The notes under the pieces were generated by a model. That model saw nothing but the letters and a program-made list of their open reading frames with translations. It did not search any database and was not told the origin of the DNA. The position numbers and the translations under genes were made by a program. Below, in pieces: positions 25,454 to 33,403 of a stretch of DNA of 49,840 nucleotides; the first letter of the stretch is position 1, and every line of letters begins with the position of its first letter. Source of the stretch: CAWDPQ01 sp049642465 (lineage in GTDB: Bacteria; Acidobacteriota; Vicinamibacteria; Vicinamibacterales; 2-12-FULL-66-21); contig JBAROV010000177.1 of NCBI GenBank assembly GCA_049642465.1, positions 1 to 49,840 on the forward strand, given 5' to 3'.

Positions 25454-26968
25454 ATGACTGATTCATCATCCAAGATGGCTAATCCTTCCGGTTCCACGAC
25501 TGTGTCGCGGGGCGTGGACGACACGCTGCCGCCAGGACACGGCGAACTTCCCCGCTGGAGCGTCTCCGACCTGCCGTCGCCTCCGCCGTTCAACTTCCGC
25601 AACATGCTGAAGGTGATTGGCCCGGGCGCCATCATGGCGGCCACGTCAATTGGCGGCGGTGAGTGGCTCGTGGGACCGGCGGCGGCCGTGAAGTACTCGT
25701 CCTCAATCTTCCTGATCGCGTCGATCGCCATCTTCCTCCAGATCATTTTCAATCTCGAAGCAATTCGCTACACGCTCTACACTGGCGAGCCGATCTACGG
25801 CGGCATCATGCGGCTTCGGCCGGGCGCGAAGTTCTGGGCGGGCTTTTACGCGTTCATCGGGTTTTTCCAATTGGGCTGGCCGGCACTCGCCGGCAGCGCG
25901 GCCGCGACGCTCTTTGGCGCGTGGATGGGCCGGATGCCCGGCGCCCCGGATCAAGCCGTTCAAGGCTGGATTGCCTCCGCGCTCATCGTCTTTGTCGTGC
26001 TGATCCTGTCCTTCGGCGGGACGATCGAGCGCATGCTCGAGTACTTTGCGTGGACGATGCTGGCGATCGTGTTCTTGTTCTTGATTGTCGTGAACCTGGC
26101 GTTCGTTCCGCTCAGTCACTGGCTGCGGACGTTCGGCGGCTTCTTCAGCCTCTCCGGCCTGCAACACCCGATTGATTGGGGATTGATTGGCGCGCTCGCG
26201 GCCACTGCCGGCTCGGGCGGCATCGGCAATCTCACGGTGACCAACTGGATTCGGGACAAGGGCTTCGGGATGGGCTCGAAGGTCGGCGCCATCCCAAGCG
26301 CCGTCGGGGGACATGAGATTCACTTGTCGCACGTCGGCACCGTGTTTCCCGCAACGGGGCAGAACCTCGTCCGGTGGCGTGAGTGGATGCGCTACGTGCA
26401 CGCGGATCAGATTTGGGTCTGGGGCCTGTTCTGCTTTCTGGGGATGTTCCTCAACGTCAATCTCGCAACCGCCATCATTCCGCACGGGACGGATCTGCAG
26501 GGGCTGGCCGCTGGAGCGTACCAGGCGGAGTATCTGAGCAAGATCTGGTCGGGCTTCTGGTTCCTGACGCTATTCAACGGGTTCTGGATTCTCTTCAAGA
26601 CCCAGCTTGGAAACACTGACATCCTCGTGCGGACGATCACCGACGCGCTGTGGATGTCGAGCGCGCGTGCGCGCGCATCCAAGCGCGGCATCCGGGCGAT
26701 TTACTACGGCATCCTCCTGATTTTTTCAGTGTGGGGCGTATTTGTGATTCGTTCGGCGTCGCCGTTCCTGCTGTTCAAGATTCTGGCGAACGTGGCGGGC
26801 ATCGTGCTGGCCATAGCCGGCGTACAGATCTTCCTGGTGAATAGACGATTTTTGCCTCGAGCCATTCGTCCGGCGCTCTGGAAAGAAATCGGCCTGCTCG
26901 GATGCTCCGCGTTCTACGCCTTCTTCGCCTATTTCGTCGTCCGGGATTTGCTGCGGTCGCTGTTCTAA
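25454..26968 (+). CDS. Nramp-family-like membrane transporter lacking the DPGN motif
   Basis: A 504-residue protein with about 11-12 membrane segments from residue 55 on. The start of the first segment, VIGPGAIMAATSIGGGEW (54-71), is the Nramp TM1 pattern, but the metal-binding D-P-G-N is replaced by a GGGEW-type sequence. A canonical Met-Pro-His-type TM6 motif is also not evident. Nramp proteins move Mn, Fe or other divalent ions with protons; loss of these residues suggests another ligand (the family contains Mg and non-metal members) or a changed mechanism. The N-terminal 48 residues are polar. It is convergent with the eight-gene minus-strand operon, with only 17 bp between stops. Confidence 0.83.
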   Translation: MTDSSSKMANPSGSTTVSRGVDDTLPPGHGELPRWSVSDLPSPPPFNFRNMLKVIGPGAIMAATSIGGGEWLVGPAAAVKYSSSIFLIASIAIFLQIIFNLEAIRYTLYTGEPIYGGIMRLRPGAKFWAGFYAFIGFFQLGWPALAGSAAATLFGAWMGRMPGAPDQAVQGWIASALIVFVVLILSFGGTIERMLEYFAWTMLAIVFLFLIVVNLAFVPLSHWLRTFGGFFSLSGLQHPIDWGLIGALAATAGSGGIGNLTVTNWIRDKGFGMGSKVGAIPSAVGGHEIHLSHVGTVFPATGQNLVRWREWMRYVHADQIWVWGLFCFLGMFLNVNLATAIIPHGTDLQGLAAGAYQAEYLSKIWSGFWFLTLFNGFWILFKTQLGNTDILVRTITDALWMSSARARASKRGIRAIYYGILLIFSVWGVFVIRSASPFLLFKILANVAGIVLAIAGVQIFLVNRRFLPRAIRPALWKEIGLLGCSAFYAFFAYFVVRDLLRSLF

Positions 26969-26985
26969 CCCGCGGCTTCCTGCTG

Positions 26986-27279
26986 CTACGGTTTCGCAAA
27001 CGCCATGCGCGCCCGTTCCGCGTGGAGTTCGTGCAGCAGGCGCATGACGTTGTACGCCGTGAGCTCGACCAAGGCCGTCGTTACCTTCGCGTGCAGCTCG
27101 TCGCTCAGCTCCGGTTCCAGCCGCTTCATCGCAGCGGTCAGCCGTTGTTCCTGTGCCTCCAGCTCGCGCTTCTCCACGACGCCATCTGACATCGCCTTGG
27201 TGAATGATTCCAGCTTGTTGATCTGCTCCTGAATGACCGGATGCTCCGCCCGCTCGTCGAACCAACTCGTCCGTGCCAT
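26986..27279 (-). CDS. Small coiled-coil protein, last gene of the envelope operon
   Basis: A 97-residue, charged, wholly helical protein. Heptad-like stretches run from EQINKLESFTKAMSDGVV (about 18-35) through KRELEAQEQRLTAAMKRLEP (about 37-56). No membrane segment or signal is present, so it is probably cytosolic. A GGGAGGA ribosome site precedes the ATG at 27279. The gene starts 13 bp after the AAA ATPase stop. It is not recognised as a named family. Its position suggests an adaptor or cofactor of the ATPase, which is inference only. Confidence 0.7.
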   Translation of the reverse strand: MARTSWFDERAEHPVIQEQINKLESFTKAMSDGVVEKRELEAQEQRLTAAMKRLEPELSDELHAKVTTALVELTAYNVMRLLHELHAERARMAFAKP

Positions 27280-27292
27280 ATGGTCCTCCCGG

Positions 27293-29080
27293 CTAAAGTG
27301 AAATTGTCTGCTTCAGTGCCGTCAGTCGGGCTTGAAGGGCGGTGCGTCCGCCTTCAGCGTCGATCTTCTTGAGAATCGCCGGCGGCAGGAACTGTCGATC
27401 GGTGCACTCGATGATCGCCGCCGTCTCCTGCAGTTCCCGTTCAAGCCCCTGGGTGGATGGCAGGAATTGCGACACGACTTCGGCCAGCGCCTCCTTCGTG
27501 ACGTGTGTATGTCCCGCAAGAAGCGACTTCCGCCATGCGCGTCCCACCATTCCCTCGATATCCGCGCCCGACAGGTGACCCCGCTGCGGAATCGTTGGAA
27601 CATCGTCCATCGCGAGACGAGACCCGAGTTTCTTTGCGAGGATGACGAACAGCTGCCTGATTTCGTCCTCGTCGGTGGGATAGAAGAGCGGGATGTGAAC
27701 CTCGGCGCGGCCCTGACGCTTCAAGTCGATCGGCAATAGATCGGGACGCGCGGTCAGCAGCATCCAGATGATCCGTCCTCTGTATCTGGTGTCGCCCATC
27801 TGCGACGCAATCATGCCGAACACCCGGCTCGACGTCCCGGAGTCTTCTTCCTGTTCGCGACTGCCGAGGGCCGCGTCCGCTTCGTCGACCACCACCACGA
27901 CGGGACCCATGGCACGGAGGACGGCAAGGACGCGCTCCAGGTTCCCTTCGGTCTCGCCGACGTACTTCGATCGGAAGTTCTTCAGCACGACGCAGGGCAC
28001 GCCGATCTCACCGCTGGCGCACTGCGCGAGGAATGTTTTTCCGGTGCCGACCGGACCGCAGATCAAGTAGCCCATGGGAAGGCTGTCGACGGCTCCGCGC
28101 TTGAGGAGTTCCGCATCCTCCCGCAGGCGCGCCTTGGCGGCCTCGTGGCCGACAACCGTATCGAGGCCCCATTTCGGCTCGATGAACTCTAGCAAGCCGC
28201 GGCATTGCCGCTCGATCAACCGCTTCTTCGATGCGCGGAACACACTCGTATCGAGCCGGCGTCGGCTCTCGCGCGCCGACTGGATGAGCACATTGAGATC
28301 GGTCAGTGGGATCCCTGCGGTCAAGCCAGCAAGGCCTCGAGCGTCGAAGTCTGAAAACTCGGCAAGAGCCGGCGCATCGATCGTTGTCTGGACGAACCGC
28401 TCCCGCTCGGCTGTTTCGGGCAGCGGCACCTCGATGGCAGCCACGTGCGGATTGCCGGTCAGGCGCTCGCTCAAATCCGCGAGTTTCTCGTCGACCAATA
28501 CAAACGCCATGTTGAGACGCTTGACGTGCGGGCTGGTCGCCCAATTGAGCATTGTCACGAGGTGCGATGACGCCTGAGCGTTGAGCCGGCCCGGTTCGCC
28601 CGAGGGAAACACGTACGACGCTTGGTCCAGGATGAACGCCAGACTCAAGCGATCCGCCTCGGGCGATACGATGTTGGTGCGGACGAATCGATCGAGCAAC
28701 GCGAAAGTGGCTCCCGGTTCTCTCGCAAGGCCGCTGAGATCTCCGACCTTGCGGTTGGCGAGCGTCACCATGTCCCTGAGCCGCTGCTCGTCGCGGCCGG
28801 CCAGCGCGCGGAGCCCCCGTCCGAGATCGTAGTGCAGCACCAGCGACCACCGGCCGAAGAGCTGTTCCGCCAGAAACTCGGACAGCACTCCGTATCGAGC
28901 CTCGGCATCGTCGCCGATGCGCACGTAATCGTAGGTATTCCCGTGCAGCACGAACGCGGCAGTCGTGCCCGAAAAGTACAATTCCGCAAGCTGTGCCGCC
29001 CATCCCGTGAATTTTTGGAGACGTCCTTTCAGCGCCTCCTTTCCCACCGTGCCTGTCGCGGGCGAAGGGTCAGGCGTCAT
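27293..29080 (-). CDS. AAA+ ATPase with degenerate first and intact second domain
   Basis: A 595-residue cytosolic protein. The C-terminal half is a classical AAA module of the CDC48/FtsH/Vps4 kind: Walker A GPVGTGKT (342-349), pore-loop-like SKYVGETEGN (371-380), Walker B VVVVVDEAD (394-402), sensor-1 region LLTARPD (441-447) and arginines in KRQGRAE (454-460). A helical lid follows (HLSGADIEGMVGRAWRKSLL). The N-terminal half (about 20-270) looks like a second AAA fold that has lost Walker A but keeps echoes (LAFILDQASYVFP, MAFVLVDEKLADLSERL, VPLPETAERERF). Double-AAA proteins with one dead ring are known among unfoldases and ESCRT remodellers. The gene overlaps the membrane coiled-coil gene by 11 bp and belongs to the PspA/ABC operon. 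Confidence 0.88.
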   Translation of the reverse strand: MTPDPSPATGTVGKEALKGRLQKFTGWAAQLAELYFSGTTAAFVLHGNTYDYVRIGDDAEARYGVLSEFLAEQLFGRWSLVLHYDLGRGLRALAGRDEQRLRDMVTLANRKVGDLSGLAREPGATFALLDRFVRTNIVSPEADRLSLAFILDQASYVFPSGEPGRLNAQASSHLVTMLNWATSPHVKRLNMAFVLVDEKLADLSERLTGNPHVAAIEVPLPETAERERFVQTTIDAPALAEFSDFDARGLAGLTAGIPLTDLNVLIQSARESRRRLDTSVFRASKKRLIERQCRGLLEFIEPKWGLDTVVGHEAAKARLREDAELLKRGAVDSLPMGYLICGPVGTGKTFLAQCASGEIGVPCVVLKNFRSKYVGETEGNLERVLAVLRAMGPVVVVVDEADAALGSREQEEDSGTSSRVFGMIASQMGDTRYRGRIIWMLLTARPDLLPIDLKRQGRAEVHIPLFYPTDEDEIRQLFVILAKKLGSRLAMDDVPTIPQRGHLSGADIEGMVGRAWRKSLLAGHTHVTKEALAEVVSQFLPSTQGLERELQETAAIIECTDRQFLPPAILKKIDAEGGRTALQARLTALKQTISL

Positions 29081-29987
29081 GCCGCAAGACCTCCCGAAGA
29101 TCGGACTCGAGAATCGGCGGAGGCTCCTGCAACTCGTCGGCGAGACCGGTCAGGTGTTGTAGTTCGCTGACGGCTTTTTCAGTTTGTCTCATGCTCTCGG
29201 CCGCGGAATCGACCTGCGTGCTGAGAAAGTCCGGATCCTGCCGGTTGACGGCCATTTCGGCGAGCGCCTGGATCTTTCCTTCGATGCGATCGAGCTCGAT
29301 CGACACGAACTCGGCGTTCTTTCTCGCGCGTTCGGAGTTGTCGAGGCGCAACTCCGCCATCGCAATGCTGTCCTGAAGCGAACGTACGATCCGCTCATCC
29401 CCAGCTTTCTGGGCGTTGGCGAGGTCCTTCCGCAACTGCTCGAGGCGGGCCGAGATTTCCTGGTTGTTCATGGTGGCAAGAAAGCGATCCAGTGCCGTCT
29501 TCGAAAGCAGGAGCCGCAGAAACAACCACAGCAGACGATCCAGCCCGGGTGTTCGGATTTCTTCCGCCCCGCCCACACTTCCCGCGGCGCCTCTGACGCC
29601 GACTGCGATCGCACGCATCTCGACACAACGCGCGTGGAGCCGTTCGAATCGCCGCCGCGCCTCGGCTGGCAGGCCACCAAGCATCGCCACGAGGGAGGGT
29701 TGCGGCTGAGACTCCACCGCGCCCTTCTGCCGAGTCTGCGAGTGTACCTTGGCGTCGATCGCGGCGCGGAAGCGTGGAATCGTGATGAGCCCGGCGAGAT
29801 ACGTCAGTTCGCCGGCGGCGATGAGCGGAAGCAGCACCCCCGGCAGCGGCGTCAGCGCGGCGCCGGCCAGCCCACCGAGAAAGAAGAGCAGGTTCCAGCG
29901 AAACATGAAGGCTTCCTTGAGGTAATCCTTCAGATCGGCGCCTGCCGGTGGGTTTGCCGAGGGCTCGTCGCGGGCTGGAACTGGCAT
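29070..29987 (-). CDS. Membrane-anchored coiled-coil protein of unknown family
   Basis: A 305-residue protein. Two closely spaced membrane segments lie near residues 32-50 and 52-70 (LLFFLGGLAGAALTPLPG, VLLPLIAAGELTYLAGLI). A third hydrophobic stretch is near 150-163 (LDRLLWLFLRLLL). The rest is cytosolic and helical, with a strong coiled-coil pattern from about 170 to 290 (EISARLEQLRKDLANAQKAG, SIELDRIEGKIQALAEM). It lacks recognisable catalytic motifs. Lying between the ABC ATPase and the AAA ATPase, and overlapping the latter, it may anchor the AAA ATPase to the inner membrane (inference). No gene name can be given. Confidence 0.75.
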   Translation of the reverse strand: MPVPARDEPSANPPAGADLKDYLKEAFMFRWNLLFFLGGLAGAALTPLPGVLLPLIAAGELTYLAGLITIPRFRAAIDAKVHSQTRQKGAVESQPQPSLVAMLGGLPAEARRRFERLHARCVEMRAIAVGVRGAAGSVGGAEEIRTPGLDRLLWLFLRLLLSKTALDRFLATMNNQEISARLEQLRKDLANAQKAGDERIVRSLQDSIAMAELRLDNSERARKNAEFVSIELDRIEGKIQALAEMAVNRQDPDFLSTQVDSAAESMRQTEKAVSELQHLTGLADELQEPPPILESDLREVLRHDA

Positions 29988-29990
29988 GGG

Positions 29991-30803
29991 TCAATCGTCG
30001 CCGGCGCGTTGGGAAGCCTCGAGCGTGTCGATGGTATCGCGGATATCGAAGACGAGATCGACGAACGCCTTTTCTCGCTGCATTTGCTTGGGCGGCCGAT
30101 CGGGGGGCGGCAGCTCAATCTCGCGCAGGATCGTGCCTGGAGATGACGAGAACACGTAGACCCGATCGCCAAGGTAGACGGCTTCTTCGATCGAATGCGT
30201 CACGAAGAACACGGTCGCCTGCGCCTCGCGCCAGAGGCTGACGAGCAGCTCCTGCATGTGCAGCCGGGTGCCGGGATCGAGCGCACCAAATGGCTCGTCC
30301 ATCAGGATGATGCGCGGCGACAGAATCAGCGTTCGGGCAATGGCGACTCGCTGGCGCATGCCACCTGACAGTTCGCCCGGGTATTTTGCCGCATCTCGCG
30401 TCACATCGAGCCCAACCTTGGCAATCCATTCCCGAGCGCGATCGCGCCGCTCGCGCGCGGGCACGCCGCGGCACTCGAGTCCAAACGCGATGTTGTCTTC
30501 AACCGTCCGATTGTCGAACGACGTGTAGTCCTGGAAGACCATCCCGCGGTCGGCGCCGGGGCGCTCGACTGGCTTGCCGGCCACGAGCACCGTTCCCTCG
30601 CTCGCCGGATGGTGTGGCCGGAGTCCGGCGATGAGTCGGAGCACGGTTGACTTGCCGCAGCCTGACGGTCCGAGGATCGCGACAAACTCTCCCTTGCTCG
30701 GCCAGTCCTGGACGGCAAAGGTCACGTCACGAATGGCGATGAAGTCTCCGAATCGCTTCGTGACACCTCGGAATTCGACGATGCGGGGGGACTCGTCCGT
30801 CAC
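29991..30803 (-). CDS. ABC transporter ATP-binding protein (TauB/SsuB/NrtD type)
   Basis: A 270-residue nucleotide-binding subunit that starts with GTG at 30803, 5 bp after the permease gene. All ATPase motifs are intact: Walker A GPSGCGKST (45-53), Q-loop VFQDY (89-93), signature LSGGMRQR (145-152), Walker B IILMDEPFGALD (165-176) and the switch histidine H203 (VTHSIEEA). The closest groups are importers of nitrate, sulfonates, taurine and thiamine precursors. It is cytosolic, pairs with the permease at 30809-31630, and probably powers it. The short tail (PPKQMQREKAFVDLVFDIRD) is helical. Confidence 0.93.
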   Translation of the reverse strand: MTDESPRIVEFRGVTKRFGDFIAIRDVTFAVQDWPSKGEFVAILGPSGCGKSTVLRLIAGLRPHHPASEGTVLVAGKPVERPGADRGMVFQDYTSFDNRTVEDNIAFGLECRGVPARERRDRAREWIAKVGLDVTRDAAKYPGELSGGMRQRVAIARTLILSPRIILMDEPFGALDPGTRLHMQELLVSLWREAQATVFFVTHSIEEAVYLGDRVYVFSSSPGTILREIELPPPDRPPKQMQREKAFVDLVFDIRDTIDTLEASQRAGDD

Positions 30804-30808
30804 GCCGG

Positions 30809-31630
30809 TCAGTCCTCCAGCGCGCGGTGGGGAAACAGTCCGCGCTCGAAGAAGAAGAGCACGCGGTCGATGGTGTACGCCAGAGTGCCAATGATGAGCA
30901 GGATGAGAATGATGTGCTCCGAAAGGCCGCGCCGCTGACTGGTCATGAGCAGGTAACCCAGCCCGTGCTGGGCGTTGATCAGCTCTGCCAGCATGATGTA
31001 GCCGAACGCCATGCCGAACAGGTGCCGCAGGCTGCTGTAGATGTCAGGCAGCGCCAGACCCACCAGCACCTTCGAGACGATCTGTCGCGGCGACGCGCCG
31101 AGGGTCTGGGCGGTCTCGACATACCTGTCGTGGATTCCCGCAATCGCCCGGACTACATCCGAGTACACGAACGGCACGCACGCAATGAAGATGAACATCA
31201 CCTTCTGGGTCTCGTCGATGCCGAACCAGAGAATCGTCAAAGGGATCAGCGCGGCGACCGGCAGGTTTCGGCCGAACAGGGCCAACGGGGCGGCCGACGC
31301 TTCGACCGCTCGCCAGGAGCCCGCCACGATTCCAAGTGGCACCCCGACGAGGGTGGCAAGCCCGAACCCAATCAGCACGCGTTTCAACGTCGCGGCGATG
31401 CTCTGGAGCAGCGCCCGATCGTTGAGCAGGCTCGGGAAACTTGCAATGACTTCGCGCGGACTTGGAAGGATCACGGGGGAAATGAAGCGCTGCTCGGGGC
31501 TGTCTCCGAGGGTGACCACCCACCAGAGCAGCACAACGATCCCCACGGTGCCTGCGCCGAGCAGCCGGCGCACCATCCGCGGCGGTGACACGCGAAGCGA
31601 GAACAGCGGCGGTCTGGCCTCGCGCGTCAT
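30809..31630 (-). CDS. ABC transporter permease (TauC/SsuC/NrtB type)
   Basis: A 273-residue inner-membrane protein with about six membrane segments. The first is near 20-40 (LLGAGTVGIVVLLWWVVTL) and the last near 240-258 (IILILLIIGTLAYTI). The BPD_transp_1 domain holds the coupling EAA-loop TAQTLGASPRQIVSKVLVG (about 176-194), which contacts the ATPase. The ATG at 31630 abuts the stop of the solute-binding gene without a gap, a sign of coupled translation. The substrate cannot be told from sequence. The family relatives import oxyanions, sulfonates or pyrimidine precursors. Confidence 0.92.
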   Translation of the reverse strand: MTREARPPLFSLRVSPPRMVRRLLGAGTVGIVVLLWWVVTLGDSPEQRFISPVILPSPREVIASFPSLLNDRALLQSIAATLKRVLIGFGLATLVGVPLGIVAGSWRAVEASAAPLALFGRNLPVAALIPLTILWFGIDETQKVMFIFIACVPFVYSDVVRAIAGIHDRYVETAQTLGASPRQIVSKVLVGLALPDIYSSLRHLFGMAFGYIMLAELINAQHGLGYLLMTSQRRGLSEHIILILLIIGTLAYTIDRVLFFFERGLFPHRALED

Positions 31631-33358
31631 CTACTTGGTCGTCGTGGCCTCAGCCGGATAGACTTTGACCTCTACACGCCGGTTCTTGGCATGGTTTTCC
31701 GGATCCGTCGAGTCCGCGGGCTTGTCCCAGCCGATCCCGGAACTGGCGAATTGATTCGGCTGCAGCGACGGGAACTTCCGCAGGATGGCTTCTTTGACCG
31801 AGTTGGCGCGGTTCAACGACAGCTCCTGCACGAGGCTCTTTGGCACGGTGCCGCGCATCGATCCATCGGTATGCCCTTCGATCACGATCCGTGCGGCGCC
31901 GTACTGCCCGGCCAGTTTTCCAACTTCTTCGACGATGAAGCCGACGTTCGGGTCGTAGAGCTCCTCGACGTCCTTGCCATCGACGTTCTTGGTGACTTTC
32001 TTGCTGAGATCCCATGAATTCGGATAGAAGTGGATCACAACGGTCTTGGTCAGGATCTCGTCCTTTTCCCCCTGAATCGACCCCGCCGTCGCCGGCGCGA
32101 ACTGGACGTCGTACTCGTTCTTCTGACTGGCGTACTTGGCCTCGGCGCCGAGCTTCTGGATGATGGAGAAATCCATCACTTGATCGAAAGACGTCTGCTG
32201 GGTGACCGCGTTGATCTTCTTGTACAAGAAGTACGCTGTGTTCCAGGTTCGTTCGAAACTGGTCGGATTGTTCTGGTTGAGGAAGAAATCGCGGTTCTCG
32301 GCGTAATTGGTCGAGTGCGCATCGCCGAGCATGCCGAGGGCGTCGCTCTCCGGGATCGAATAGCCGGTCGCCATCAACTTCGCGACCTTCTGCTTCGCCT
32401 CCTGCGCCTTGAGATCCAGCATGGCGTCGAAGATGCCTCGCACGAGCCCTTCCATGATGTCGGGGTTGTCCTTCGCGAAATCGGCGCGAGCGAACCAGAC
32501 GTCGGCGATCAGCTTGTTGGCCGTCGCCGTCGTGACCATCAACCGGTTCCCTTTGACCTTCTCCAGGTTGTAGATATCAGGCGCCCAGCTGACGGCTCCC
32601 GCCAGCCGTTTGTCGGCATTGAACGCGGCGGCAGCCTGAAACGCATCCTGAGTGAACTTGAATTCGACCTCTGCGGGTTGGACGCCGGCGTTGATCAATG
32701 CGTTCAACACGAAGAAATGTGACGGCGAATTCTGCGCCAGCACGACTGTCTTGCCACGCAAATCCGACATCGTCTTCACGCTTTCGCGGACGACGATGCC
32801 ATCGCCGCCGTTGGACCAGTCGACCTGCTGATAGATTCGAGGCATCACCCGCGAGTCTTTGCGCAGGCCCTCGAGGAAAAGCGGAACCATGTCGAGCGTT
32901 GCCCAACCGACGTGCAGGTTGCCGGCCGCGTACGCGTCACGCATCGCCACGGGATCGTCAATGAGGACGAGCTCCACCTTGAAATCCTTGCCGCCAGGCG
33001 TCTTCCACGCCTTCGCCGGTTTGAAACCGTTGTTGGCGTAGATAATCGGTCCCCAGCCAGCCCACACGTTGATGGCGAATCGGACGGTGCGATCCGCCAT
33101 CGGCTGGTAGTTGGAAATCCCCTTCACCTCGGGGAGCTTGGCGCTCGGAACGTAGTTGTATTCCTTGACGGTCGTGATTCCCGAGCTGTCCGGCTTCTCG
33201 GCGTTGCCGGCCATCTGTTTCATTTCCTCGCTCGAGAACTGGCCGCCGGATCCGCCTGGCTGATTCGAGCTGTAGCGCCAAATCGCCAGGCCGACGAGTC
33301 CGACGACGACGAGCAGGACGGCGGCGTAGAAAGCGCGGGTTGGTTGTCCGTTCGCCAT
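31631..33358 (-). CDS. Inner-membrane-anchored solute-binding protein fused to an OmpA domain
   Basis: A 575-residue protein of unusual design. Residues about 10-27 are a membrane anchor (FYAAVLLVVVGLVGLAIW) without a cleavage site. Residues about 88-400 are an NMT1/TauA-like periplasmic solute-binding domain (VRFAINVWAGWGPIIYANNG, ADVWFARADFAKDNPDIMEG). Residues about 440-570 are an OmpA-like peptidoglycan-binding domain with IEGHTDGS, LSLNRANSVKEAIL and AKNRRVEVKVYP, including the Asp and Arg that bind diaminopimelate. The binding protein would thus link the ABC permease to the cell wall. Phosphate/oxyanion-type substrate-binding/OmpA fusions are known in annotation, but their role is not established. 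The gene is in the PspA operon, 45 bp after pspA. Confidence 0.88.
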   Translation of the reverse strand: MANGQPTRAFYAAVLLVVVGLVGLAIWRYSSNQPGGSGGQFSSEEMKQMAGNAEKPDSSGITTVKEYNYVPSAKLPEVKGISNYQPMADRTVRFAINVWAGWGPIIYANNGFKPAKAWKTPGGKDFKVELVLIDDPVAMRDAYAAGNLHVGWATLDMVPLFLEGLRKDSRVMPRIYQQVDWSNGGDGIVVRESVKTMSDLRGKTVVLAQNSPSHFFVLNALINAGVQPAEVEFKFTQDAFQAAAAFNADKRLAGAVSWAPDIYNLEKVKGNRLMVTTATANKLIADVWFARADFAKDNPDIMEGLVRGIFDAMLDLKAQEAKQKVAKLMATGYSIPESDALGMLGDAHSTNYAENRDFFLNQNNPTSFERTWNTAYFLYKKINAVTQQTSFDQVMDFSIIQKLGAEAKYASQKNEYDVQFAPATAGSIQGEKDEILTKTVVIHFYPNSWDLSKKVTKNVDGKDVEELYDPNVGFIVEEVGKLAGQYGAARIVIEGHTDGSMRGTVPKSLVQELSLNRANSVKEAILRKFPSLQPNQFASSGIGWDKPADSTDPENHAKNRRVEVKVYPAEATTTK

Positions 33359-33370
33359 AACTCCTCAATT

Positions 33371-33383
33371 GGGGTCTGACCCC
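33371..33383. repeat. GGGGTCTGACCCC palindrome between pspA-like and binding-protein genes
   Basis: A 13-bp self-complementary word in the only sizeable gap (45 bp) inside the eight-gene operon. It resembles one arm of the 17717-17831 inverted repeat (GGGGTCAGATC). In RNA it would be a short hairpin. It may modulate the ratio of PspA to transporter or be a remnant of a repeat insertion. Confidence 0.6.
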
Positions 33384-33403
33384 GTCTGCGCCCGGTTTGA
33401 CCC

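Noticed and set aside
30809..33358. Plain nitrate/sulfonate uptake operon
   Set aside because: The OmpA fusion, PspA, VWA and AAA partners in the same transcript do not fit ordinary nutrient import. No assimilation genes for sulfonate or nitrate are nearby.
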